This document shows, in pieces, positions 1 through 5,618 of a stretch of 5,618 nt of DNA (positions are counted from its first letter, which is position 1; each line of letters opens with the position of its first letter). Made by a program: the position numbers and the translations under genes. The notes under the pieces were generated by a model. That model searched no databases and was not told the DNA's origin. It saw nothing but the letters and a program-made list of their open reading frames with translations. Source of the DNA: Hydrogenothermaceae bacterium (GTDB taxonomy: Bacteria > Aquificota > Aquificae > Hydrogenothermales > Hydrogenothermaceae); NCBI GenBank assembly GCA_026984415.1, contig JALSSE010000007.1, positions 1-5,618 of the forward strand. The letters run 5' to 3'.

Positions 1-1
1 G

Positions 2-2311
2 TTTGAAGAACTTGAGAACTCAAAAAGGGTAGAAAATGGGAAAGAATATCCAGGTACATTTAACCCTGTTTATATGATGGCATCATCAGGTGCGAGAGGT
101 AGTAAAGACCAGATTAGACAGCTTGCAGGAATGCGTGGTTTGATGGCAAAACACTCAGGTGAATTTATTGAAACTCCAATTCGTTCAAACTTTAGAGAAG
201 GTTTATCTGTTGTTGAGTACTTTATATCAACGTACGGTGCAAGGAAAGGACTTGCAGATACAGCTTTAAAAACTGCTGTTGCAGGGTACTTAACAAGAAG
301 ACTTGTTGACGTTGCACAGGATGTAATTATCACAAATGATGATTGTGGAACACTAAAAGGTATAAAAGTGTCTGCTATTGTAGAAGCAGGTGAAATAGTT
401 GTTCCTTTAAAAGATAGAATTGTTGGAAGATACGCAGTTGAAGATATATTTGACCCAGATACTGGAGAAATAATTGTTGCTGCTGGAGAAGAAATAGACG
501 AAGAAAAGGCAAAAGAGATAGAGTTATCTGGACTTGAAGAAGTAAAAATAAGGTCTGTTTTAACCTGTGACCAGAGACACGGTGTCTGTGCAAAATGTTA
601 CGGTAGAGATTTATCACAAAACAAACTTGTTGATATTGGGGAAGCTGTTGGTATTATTGCTGCCCAATCTATTGGAGAACCAGGAACTCAGCTTACAATG
701 AGAACTTTCCATATTGGTGGTGCTGCAACTGCTAAAAAAGTTCAAAACAAACACGTTGCTTCAACAGAAGGAATTGTAAAACTATTAAATATAAAAACAG
801 TTACAGATAAAGATGGAAATGTTCTTGTAATAAACAGAGAAGGTGCTATCAAAATAGTTGATGAAAATGGAAAAATAAAAGAAAGATTTCCTGTTTCGTA
901 CGGTGCAACAATAAAAGTCAAAGATGGACAAAAAGTCAAACCTGGTGATGTTCTTGCTGAATGGGACCCATTCAGTGTTCCTATAATTGCAGAAAAATCA
1001 GGTTTACTTGAATTGAGAGACGTTATATTAGACGTAACTTTAAGGGAAGAAAGGGATAACATTACTGGAAAAACAATACTTGATATAAGCTTTATGAGAC
1101 CTAAAGATGCGTATCTCCACTCCCCAAGAATGGTTATTAAAGGAGATGATGGAAAAGAGTATATTTACGATTTACCAGTAAACACGCTACTCTTAATTCC
1201 AAGGGATAAATTAGTAACTGACTGGCATAAATGTCTTGCGTGTTCTGAAGCAGAAAAAGCAGATGTTTACCATAACTATTTACAGTTAAAAGAAGACTAC
1301 AAGGTTTATGAAGGTGATATTATTGCCAAAATTCCAAGGGAAAGGGCTAAAGTTAGAGATATAGTTGGTGGTTTACCAAGGGTTGAAGAATTATTAGAAG
1401 CAAGGGAGCCTAAAAATAAAGCGGTAGTATCAGAAATAGATGGAATAGTTAGAATTTATGAAGATGCCGATGAAATTATTGTTTACAACCCAGTTACAGG
1501 AAAATCTGCAACTTACGATGTTCCAAAAGACTCTTATGTTATTGTAAAAAATGGACACCATGTAAAAGAAGGTCAGGATTTAGTAGACAACGGTAAACTA
1601 AAAGCTGAATTTGATGGTGTAGTTAGGATAAAAAGTAAGGGTGTAAGGATAATAATCTTTAATAAAGAAACAGGACAGCAAAAAGAGTACTCAGTGCCAA
1701 GAGGTAAGTTCATAATTGTTAAAGACGGAGAATCTGTTAAAGCAGGAGACCCTATTACAGATGGAACACCAAATCCTCACGATATACTGAAAATAATGGG
1801 GCCTGAAGAACTTGCAGCATTTTTAGTAAAAGAAGTTCAGATGGTTTACAGACTTCAAGGTGTTGAGATTAACGACAAACACTTTGAGGCTATCATAAGA
1901 CAGATTTTAAGAAAAGTTAAAATAGTTGACCCTGGAGATAGCAAATTCTTATTAAATGAGATAGTTGATAAATTAGACCTTCAGGAAGAAATAGAGGCTA
2001 TAATTAAAGAAGGTGGAAAGCCTCCAAAATCTGAACCTGTATTAGTAGGAATAACAAAAGCATCTCTATCAACAAGAAGCTGGATTTCTGCTGCATCTTT
2101 CCAGGAAACAACAAGAGTTTTAGCAGATGCTGCAGTTGAAGGAAAACAGGATAAACTTGAAGGGTTAAAAGAAAATGTTATTATAGGTAATATCGTTCCT
2201 GCTGGAACAGGTGTTAAGCAATATGCAGAAGTAAAAGCTATTCTTCCAAAAGAAGAATTAGAAGCACCATCTATATTTAAAGAAGAATCTTCACAAACAG
2301 AAGAAGAGTAA
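2..2311 (+). CDS. rpoC: DNA-directed RNA polymerase subunit beta', C-terminal part (5' truncated by window)
   Basis: This is the C-terminal 769 residues of beta', a catalytic subunit of RNA polymerase. The frame is already open at base 2 and reads through the conserved NPVYMM segment, so the ATG at 74 is internal. In order it shows: SGARGS and the F-loop ([14 protein letters not shown]); the bridge helix at about 221-319 ([15 protein letters not shown]...[10 protein letters not shown]); zinc-site Cys codons at 344, 566, 587 and 596 (the last three spaced C-x6-C-x2-C); the first trigger-loop half ([10 protein letters not shown], 692-721); an insertion of about 209 residues; the second trigger-loop half ([16 protein letters not shown], from 1358); a duplicated jaw module (1430-1768); and the closing [19 protein letters not shown] and GLKENVIIG blocks with an acidic tail. 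From NPVYMM to the stop it is about 60 residues longer than E. coli beta' by my count, roughly the size of the duplicated module. It is followed directly by a terminator. Identity is certain; the missing N-terminal part cannot be judged. Confidence 0.98.
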   Translation, partial: FEELENSKRVENGKEYPGTFNPVYMMASSGARGSKDQIRQLAGMRGLMAKHSGEFIETPIRSNFREGLSVVEYFISTYGARKGLADTALKTAVAGYLTRRLVDVAQDVIITNDDCGTLKGIKVSAIVEAGEIVVPLKDRIVGRYAVEDIFDPDTGEIIVAAGEEIDEEKAKEIELSGLEEVKIRSVLTCDQRHGVCAKCYGRDLSQNKLVDIGEAVGIIAAQSIGEPGTQLTMRTFHIGGAATAKKVQNKHVASTEGIVKLLNIKTVTDKDGNVLVINREGAIKIVDENGKIKERFPVSYGATIKVKDGQKVKPGDVLAEWDPFSVPIIAEKSGLLELRDVILDVTLREERDNITGKTILDISFMRPKDAYLHSPRMVIKGDDGKEYIYDLPVNTLLLIPRDKLVTDWHKCLACSEAEKADVYHNYLQLKEDYKVYEGDIIAKIPRERAKVRDIVGGLPRVEELLEAREPKNKAVVSEIDGIVRIYEDADEIIVYNPVTGKSATYDVPKDSYVIVKNGHHVKEGQDLVDNGKLKAEFDGVVRIKSKGVRIIIFNKETGQQKEYSVPRGKFIIVKDGESVKAGDPITDGTPNPHDILKIMGPEELAAFLVKEVQMVYRLQGVEINDKHFEAIIRQILRKVKIVDPGDSKFLLNEIVDKLDLQEEIEAIIKEGGKPPKSEPVLVGITKASLSTRSWISAASFQETTRVLADAAVEGKQDKLEGLKENVIIGNIVPAGTGVKQYAEVKAILPKEELEAPSIFKEESSQTEEE
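731..1357 (+). other. SI3-like insertion inside the beta' trigger loop
   Basis: About 209 residues separate the two halves of the trigger loop (FHIGGAA and DIVGGLPRV). E. coli beta' has an insertion of about 190 residues, SI3, at the same point; Bacillus and Thermus lack it. The segment looks like sandwich-barrel-hybrid modules: it starts with STEGIVKL, has a Lys-x-Gly-x-x-Val-Lys-x-Gly-Asp turn at about 920-949, and ends with a similar [13 protein letters not shown] stretch before 1340. It also contains an unusual His/Cys cluster at 1226-1273. In E. coli SI3 moves with trigger-loop folding and affects pausing and cleavage; a similar role here is inference. Confidence 0.8.
1430..1768 (+). repeat. 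Tandem duplication of the beta' jaw module, coding-level repeat
   Basis: Two adjacent 55-residue segments, 1430-1594 (starts SEIDGIVRI) and 1604-1768 (starts AEFDGVVRI), align without a gap at 22 identical positions (40%). The period is 58 residues (174 bases). Shared landmarks are E-x-DG-x-VRI, an II pair, N-x-x-TG, Y-x-VP, IVK-x-G-x-x-VK-x-G and a final Asp. E. coli beta' has one such module between GGLPRV and the APHDILRL segment, in the jaw. The second copy here joins TPNPHDILK as expected, so the first copy appears to be the extra one. The DNA copies have diverged, so the duplication is old. Confidence 0.85.
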
Positions 2312-2317
2312 AATTTT

Positions 2318-2344
2318 GGGTGGAAATTTCCACCCTTTTTCCTA
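2318..2344 (+). terminator. Intrinsic terminator after rpoC
   Basis: A perfect 18-base palindrome, GGGTGGAAATTTCCACCC (2318-2335), lies 7 bases after the rpoC stop. It can form a 7-bp G+C-rich stem with an AATT loop and is followed at once by five T residues, then CCTATTTT. It is one of very few G+C-rich palindromes in this A+T-rich DNA. It probably ends the rpoBC transcript before the str promoter. Confidence 0.85.
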
Positions 2345-2379
2345 TTTTATATGCTTTAAAATTATTAAATAACAAGTCA

Positions 2380-2408
2380 TTGACAAAAAATAGCAATTTT
2401 AGTAAAAT
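2380..2408 (+). promoter_or_regulatory. Sigma70-type promoter of the str operon (rpsL-rpsG-fusA-tuf)
   Basis: A consensus -35 box TTGACA (2380-2385) and a one-mismatch -10 box TAAAAT (2403-2408) are separated by exactly 17 bases. The 25 bases upstream are almost pure A+T (for example 2355-2373) and could act as an UP element. Transcription would start near 2412-2415, giving a leader of about 30 bases before rpsL. Its place just after the rpoC terminator supports a real, strong promoter. No operator is visible. Confidence 0.85.
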
Positions 2409-2428
2409 GATAGCTTGTCTTATATTAT

Positions 2429-2436
2429 AAGGAGGT
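2429..2436 (+). promoter_or_regulatory. Ribosome binding site of rpsL
   Basis: AAGGAGGT is a full-length match to the anti-Shine-Dalgarno end of 16S rRNA. GGAGG ends 7 bases before the GTG at 2443, which selects that non-ATG start. TATAAG copies overlap its first G (2426-2431) and follow it closely (2436-2441). Confidence 0.9.
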
Positions 2437-2442
2437 ATAAGT

Positions 2443-2817
2443 GTGCCAACGATAAACCAGTTAGTTAGAAAGGGAAGAGAAAAAGTAGTTAAAAAATCAA
2501 AAGCACCTGCTTTAGAAGGAAATCCACAAAAAAGAGGTGTTTGTGTAAGGGTTTATACAACAACCCCTAAAAAGCCTAACTCTGCATTAAGAAAAGTTGC
2601 AAGGGTTAGATTATCTAATGGATACGAAGTTACATGCTACATTCCAGGTATAGGCCATAACCTTCAGGAGCACTCAATTGTTTTAGTAAGGGGTGGAAGG
2701 GTAAAAGATTTACCTGGTGTTAGATATAAAATCATCCGTGGTGCTTTAGATGCACAGGGTGTTAAAGATAGAAAACAGTCCCGTTCTAAATACGGTGCAA
2801 AAAGACCAAAAAAATAA
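2443..2817 (+). CDS. rpsL: 30S ribosomal protein S12
   Basis: S12 sits at the decoding centre of the small subunit and helps monitor codon-anticodon pairing. The 124-residue product aligns with E. coli S12 almost without gaps. It has PTINQLVRK at the N terminus, KRGVC (30-34), [13 protein letters not shown] (39-51), GHNLQEHS (71-78), [13 protein letters not shown] (83-95) and the KYGAKRPKK tail. Lys43 and Lys88, where streptomycin resistance substitutions fall in other bacteria, are both wild type. Asp89, the residue methylthiolated by RimO where that enzyme exists, is present. The start is GTG at 2443, fixed by the ribosome binding site and by the conserved N terminus. A second GTG overlaps it out of frame at 2441 and would give only four codons before TAA. 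It is the first gene of the str operon, 17 bases ahead of rpsG. Confidence 0.98.
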   Translation: MPTINQLVRKGREKVVKKSKAPALEGNPQKRGVCVRVYTTTPKKPNSALRKVARVRLSNGYEVTCYIPGIGHNLQEHSIVLVRGGRVKDLPGVRYKIIRGALDAQGVKDRKQSRSKYGAKRPKK

Positions 2818-2822
2818 ATTAA

Positions 2823-2828
2823 AGAGGT
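2823..2828 (+). promoter_or_regulatory. Ribosome binding site of rpsG
   Basis: AGAGGT lies 6 bases before the ATG at 2835, inside the 17-base gap after rpsL. It is a weaker match than the GGAGG sites of rpsL, fusA and tuf, which fits translation coupled to rpsL. Confidence 0.7.
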
Positions 2829-2834
2829 AAAGAA

Positions 2835-3314
2835 ATGCCAAGGAAAGGACCTGTAAAGCCAAGAGAAATTATGCCTGACCCTATTTATAAAGATGTGTTG
2901 GTGCATAAATTAATTAACAAAGTCATGTTAGACGGTAAAAAAAGCGTTGCTGAAAAAATAGTTTATGGTGCAATGCAAATTCTTGCTGAAAAAACAGGTG
3001 AAGAACCATTAGTTGCTCTGCACAAAGCAATAGACAACATCAAACCAGACCTTGAAGTCAGGTCAAGAAGGGTTGGTGGTTCAACATATCAGGTTCCTAT
3101 GGAAGTACCACCAAGAAGACAGGAATCTTTAGCTTTAAGATGGCTTGTTGAAGCAGCAAGAAATAAATCAGGAAAAGGCAATTACACGATGTTAGAAAAA
3201 CTATCTAACGAATTATTAGATGCTTACAACAACAGAGGTGCTGCTGTTAAGAAAAGAGAAGATACAAGAAGAATGGCAGAAGCAAATAAAGCATTTGCCC
3301 ATTACAGATGGTAA
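2835..3314 (+). CDS. rpsG: 30S ribosomal protein S7
   Basis: S7 nucleates assembly of the 30S head by binding the 3' domain of 16S rRNA, and lies near the exit-site tRNA. The 159-residue product has the family layout: a basic N-terminal arm ([11 protein letters not shown]), the [19 protein letters not shown] helix region (28-46), the beta-hairpin [18 protein letters not shown] (74-91), [12 protein letters not shown], and the C-terminal [16 protein letters not shown] with a HYRW end. The length is close to the 156 residues of Thermus S7. The start is set by the AGAGGT site and by the usual N terminus. In E. coli S7 represses its own operon by binding the roughly 100-base rpsL-rpsG gap; the gap here is only 17 bases, so that element is absent at this place. 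Confidence 0.98.
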   Translation: MPRKGPVKPREIMPDPIYKDVLVHKLINKVMLDGKKSVAEKIVYGAMQILAEKTGEEPLVALHKAIDNIKPDLEVRSRRVGGSTYQVPMEVPPRRQESLALRWLVEAARNKSGKGNYTMLEKLSNELLDAYNNRGAAVKKREDTRRMAEANKAFAHYRW

Positions 3315-3345
3315 TCAAATAAAAATGAAAATCTAAATTAAATAA

Positions 3346-3359
3346 AAATTTGCAAATTT
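3346..3359. repeat. A+T-rich palindrome in the rpsG-fusA gap
   Basis: AAATTTGCAAATTT is a perfect 14-base palindrome in the 82-base gap (3315-3396). The rest of the gap is almost pure A+T, with further A-run and T-run stretches (AAATTTTT at 3366-3373). A stem with so few G:C pairs would be weak at high temperature, so a terminator is unlikely. It could bind a dimeric regulator or be chance in A+T-rich DNA. The gap holds no gene. Confidence 0.4.
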
Positions 3360-3382
3360 AAAATTAAATTTTTAAGACAATC

Positions 3383-3387
3383 GGAGG
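3383..3387 (+). promoter_or_regulatory. Ribosome binding site of fusA
   Basis: GGAGG ends 9 bases before the ATG at 3397 and supports that start. Confidence 0.85.
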
Positions 3388-3396
3388 AAAATTAAA

Positions 3397-5478
3397 ATGG
3401 CTAGGCAATTGCCAATTGAAAAATTAAGAAATATAGGGATTGTTGCCCACATTGATGCTGGGAAAACAACAACCACAGAAAGAATACTGTTTTATACAGG
3501 TAAAACTTACAAAATAGGTGAAGTCCATGAAGGTGCTGCCACAATGGACTGGATGGAACAGGAAAAAGAAAGAGGAATTACAATCACATCAGCTACAACG
3601 GCAGCATACTGGAAAGGTTATCAGCTAAATATAATTGACACTCCGGGACACGTTGACTTTGGAGTTGAAGTTGTACGTTCAATGAAGGCCCTTGATGGTA
3701 TTGTTTTTGTATTTTCATCAGTTGAAGCTGTTCAGCCACAATCAGAAGCTAACTGGAGATGGGCTGATAAATTTGGTGTTCCAAGGATAGCATTTGTTAA
3801 CAAAATGGATAGAACAGGTGCAGACTTCTTTAATGTTTATGAAGATATAAAGAAAAAGTTAGGAGCCAACGTTGTTCCTATACAAATACCAATTGGTGCA
3901 GAAGATAATTTTGTAGGTGTTGTAGATTTATTTGATATGAAAGCGTACGTATGGCAGGGTGATGAATTAGGTGCAAAATTTGATATAACAGATATTCCTG
4001 ATGATTTAAAAGATACAGCAGAAGAATGGCGTGAGAAAATGATAGAAGCTATTGCTGAAACTGATGATGAATTAATGGAAAAGTATCTTGAAGGTGAAGA
4101 ACTTACAACTGAAGAACTTAAAAAAGCCTTAAGGAAAGCTACAATAAGCAGAGAAATAGTTCCTATGCTCTGTGGTTCAGCATTTAAAAACAAAGGGGTT
4201 CAGCCTTTATTGGATGCAGTAATAGATTTCCTTCCTTCACCAAAAGATGTACCACCTGTAAAAGGTGTTAATCCAAATACTGGTGAAGAAGAAGAAAGAC
4301 ATGCAGATGATAACGAGCCTTTCTGTGCACTTGCATTTAAAGTTATGGCAGACCCATATGCAGGACAGTTAACTTACTTTAGAGTTTATTCAGGACACAT
4401 AAAAGTTGGTGATACAGTTCTTATAGCAAATAAAAATAAAAAAGTTAGGGTTGGAAGAATTTTAAGAATGCACGCAAACCAGAGGGAAGAAATTGAAGAA
4501 ATTTACGCTGGTGATATTGGTGCAGCTGTTGGAATGGATACAACAACAGGAGATACATTATCAGATTTAAATAAACCAATAATCCTTGAATCTATGGAAT
4601 TCCCTGAGCCTGTTATTGCTATGGCTATTGAGCCAAAAACAAAAACAGACCAGGAAAAGTTATCTCAGGTTTTAAACAAGTTTATGAAAGAAGACCCAAC
4701 ATTTAAAGTAACTGTTGACCCTGAAACAAATCAAACACTTATACACGGAATGGGTGAACTTCACCTTGAAATTATGGTTGATAGAATGAAAAGAGAATAC
4801 AACATTGACGTAAATGTTGGTAAACCTCAGGTTGCATACAAAGAAACAATTAAATCTTCTGCAAAAGGTGAAGGTAAATTCATAAGACAGTCTGGTGGTA
4901 GAGGTCAGTACGGACATGCCATTATAGAAATAGAACCTTTACCAGACAAAGAATACGAATTTGTTGACAAAATAGTTGGTGGTGTAATTCCTAAAGAATT
5001 TATCCCTCCTGTTGATGCAGGTATAAGAGAAGCAATGCAAAACGGTATAGTTGCAGGATATCCAATGATAAATGTTAAAGCAACACTTTTTGATGGTTCA
5101 TTCCACGAAGTTGACTCATCTGAGGTTGCATTTAAAATAGCTGGTTCAATGGCATTTAGAGATGCTGCGAAAAAAGCTAATCCTGTCCTTTTAGAACCAA
5201 TTATGCTTGTTGAAGTTGATACACCTGAAGAATACATGGGTGATGTTATGGGAGACCTTAACAAAAGAAGAGGAAAAATATTAGGAATGGAAAAAAGAGG
5301 AACTACACAAACAATTAGAGCTGAAGTTCCTTTATCAGAAATGTTTGGTTATGCAACTGACTTAAGGTCATTAACACAGGGTAGAGCAACATTTACTATG
5401 ACATTTGAAAAATATGAAGAAGTTCCAAAACACATTGCAGAACAGGTTGCCGGTGAAAGGGCAAAAGCAAAAGCTTAA
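3397..5478 (+). CDS. fusA: Elongation factor G (EF-G), translocation GTPase
   Basis: EF-G uses GTP to move tRNAs and mRNA through the ribosome after peptide transfer, and with RRF helps recycle ribosomes. The 693-residue product has the usual five-domain length. GTPase motifs: G1 AHIDAGKT (17-24), G2 around RGITIT (59-64), G3 DTPGH (81-85, with the catalytic His85), G4 NKMD (135-138), and G5 CGSAF (259-263). Domain III has HGMGELHLE (450-458). Domain IV has GGRGQYGHA (500-508) and REAMQNG, the part that reaches the decoding site. Domain V has [14 protein letters not shown] (615-628), and the C terminus is AERAKAKA-like and basic. Segments such as [11 protein letters not shown] and the [12 protein letters not shown] run resemble the Aquifex protein. 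The start is chosen from GGAGG at 3383 and the conserved N terminus. It lies 82 bases after rpsG and 34 before tuf, in str-operon order. No key residue is missing, and nothing suggests the EF-G2 paralogue. Confidence 0.98.
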   Translation: MARQLPIEKLRNIGIVAHIDAGKTTTTERILFYTGKTYKIGEVHEGAATMDWMEQEKERGITITSATTAAYWKGYQLNIIDTPGHVDFGVEVVRSMKALDGIVFVFSSVEAVQPQSEANWRWADKFGVPRIAFVNKMDRTGADFFNVYEDIKKKLGANVVPIQIPIGAEDNFVGVVDLFDMKAYVWQGDELGAKFDITDIPDDLKDTAEEWREKMIEAIAETDDELMEKYLEGEELTTEELKKALRKATISREIVPMLCGSAFKNKGVQPLLDAVIDFLPSPKDVPPVKGVNPNTGEEEERHADDNEPFCALAFKVMADPYAGQLTYFRVYSGHIKVGDTVLIANKNKKVRVGRILRMHANQREEIEEIYAGDIGAAVGMDTTTGDTLSDLNKPIILESMEFPEPVIAMAIEPKTKTDQEKLSQVLNKFMKEDPTFKVTVDPETNQTLIHGMGELHLEIMVDRMKREYNIDVNVGKPQVAYKETIKSSAKGEGKFIRQSGGRGQYGHAIIEIEPLPDKEYEFVDKIVGGVIPKEFIPPVDAGIREAMQNGIVAGYPMINVKATLFDGSFHEVDSSEVAFKIAGSMAFRDAAKKANPVLLEPIMLVEVDTPEEYMGDVMGDLNKRRGKILGMEKRGTTQTIRAEVPLSEMFGYATDLRSLTQGRATFTMTFEKYEEVPKHIAEQVAGERAKAKA

Positions 5479-5495
5479 AAATTAAAAATTATTTA

Positions 5496-5500
5496 GGAGG
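5496..5500 (+). promoter_or_regulatory. Ribosome binding site of tuf, with long spacing
   Basis: TAGGAGGT contains GGAGG at 5496-5500, but 12 bases separate it from the ATG at 5513, longer than the 6-9 seen for the other genes here. No ATG, GTG or TTG lies in frame between them, and the protein start (MAREKF) is typical of EF-Tu, so the ATG stands. Confidence 0.75.
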
Positions 5501-5512
5501 TTAAACGAGAAG

Positions 5513-5618
5513 ATGGCAAGAGAAAAATTTGTCAGAGAGAAAGAGCACTTAAACGTGGGGACAATAGGACACGTAGACCATGGTAAGACAACATTAACAG
5601 CAGCAATAACATACGTAT
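5513..5618 (+). CDS. tuf: Elongation factor Tu, N-terminal fragment (3' truncated by window)
   Basis: EF-Tu carries aminoacyl-tRNA to the ribosomal A site as a GTP complex. Only 35 full codons are visible. They give MAREKF, then [22 protein letters not shown], which contains the G1 P-loop GHVDHGKT at residues 19-26, the same numbering as in E. coli EF-Tu. His23 before GKT separates it from EF-G (IDAGKT). Its place 34 bases after fusA is the standard end of the str operon. The four complete Val codons are GTC, GTG, GTA and GTA, unlike the GTT preference of rpoC and fusA, but the sample is tiny. Many bacteria carry a second tuf; this cannot be seen here. Confidence 0.97.
   Translation, partial: MAREKFVREKEHLNVGTIGHVDHGKTTLTAAITYV

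Noticed and set aside
74..76. ATG at 74 as the start of a 745-residue protein
   Set aside because: The same frame is open back to base 2 and encodes conserved beta' residues (NPVY) just before the ATG. The true start is upstream of the window.
70..1062. Minus-strand open frames opposite rpoC (70-333, 375-617, 742-1062)
   Set aside because: They lie wholly inside rpoC on the other strand and have low-complexity Leu/Gln/Phe or Ser-rich products and no recognisable motif. They are shadows of the coding frame.
2423..2449. Possible minus-strand promoter (TTGGCA, 15 bases, TATAAT) over the rpsL start
   Set aside because: The spacing is short, the boxes coincide with the rpsL ribosome binding region and start codon, and no minus-strand gene follows.
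3350..3378. Possible promoter before fusA (TTGCAA, 17 bases, TAAGAC)
   Set aside because: The -35 is weak and the -10 lacks the final T of the consensus. Such matches are expected by chance in A+T-rich DNA.
2664..5264. Minus-strand open frames opposite rpsL/rpsG and fusA
   Set aside because: They are antisense to certain genes and their products match no family I recognise.
1..5618. Scarcity of TCGA, GCGC, CGCG and CTAG as further restriction signatures
   Set aside because: The first three contain CpG, which is generally low here, and CTAG is rare in many bacteria. Unlike GATC, they need no special explanation.
1..5618. A hidden new multi-gene system, mobile element, CRISPR array or RNA gene
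   Set aside because: Almost all of the window is accounted for by well-known genes in standard order. The gaps are 131, 17, 82 and 34 bases and hold only expression signals and A+T-rich DNA.

Overview
The window is a conserved core-gene stretch, all on the + strand: the 3' part of rpoC (RNA polymerase beta'), then the str operon rpsL (S12), rpsG (S7), fusA (EF-G) and the first 35 codons of tuf (EF-Tu). The proteins suggest a thermophilic bacterium of the Aquificales. EF-G resembles the Aquifex protein as I remember it (for example the [11 protein letters not shown] segment after G3). The DNA is A+T-rich (roughly 35% G+C by eye), Arg codons are mostly AGA/AGG, and Lys, Glu and Ile are abundant. 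That combination fits the Hydrogenothermaceae (Sulfurihydrogenibium or Persephonella type) better than Aquifex itself. This placement is inference from memory, not a search.

Layout. 2-2311: rpoC, with its 5' part outside the window. It holds the catalytic bridge helix, the four-Cys zinc site, a trigger loop split by a large SI3-like insertion, and a jaw region that is tandemly duplicated. 2312-2442: a compact switch between transcription units, with an intrinsic terminator, a near-consensus sigma70 promoter and a strong ribosome binding site. 2443-3314: rpsL and rpsG, 17 bases apart. 3315-3396: an A+T-rich gap with a 14-base palindrome and the fusA ribosome binding site. 3397-5478: fusA. 5479-5512: a short gap with the tuf ribosome binding site. 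5513-5618: the start of tuf.

The genes serve transcription and translation. rpoC supplies half of the polymerase active site. rpsL and rpsG encode 30S proteins of the decoding centre and the head, EF-G drives translocation, and EF-Tu delivers aminoacyl-tRNA. rpoC appears to be transcriptionally separated from the str operon.

I found no mobile element, CRISPR array, RNA gene or unknown multi-gene system. The signals worth a second look are subtler. GATC is completely absent from all 5618 bases, and codon choice shifts at exactly the codon junctions that would create it. The beta' jaw module is duplicated. The beta' bridge helix has substitutions at its hinge, and the SI3-like insertion carries a His/Cys cluster.
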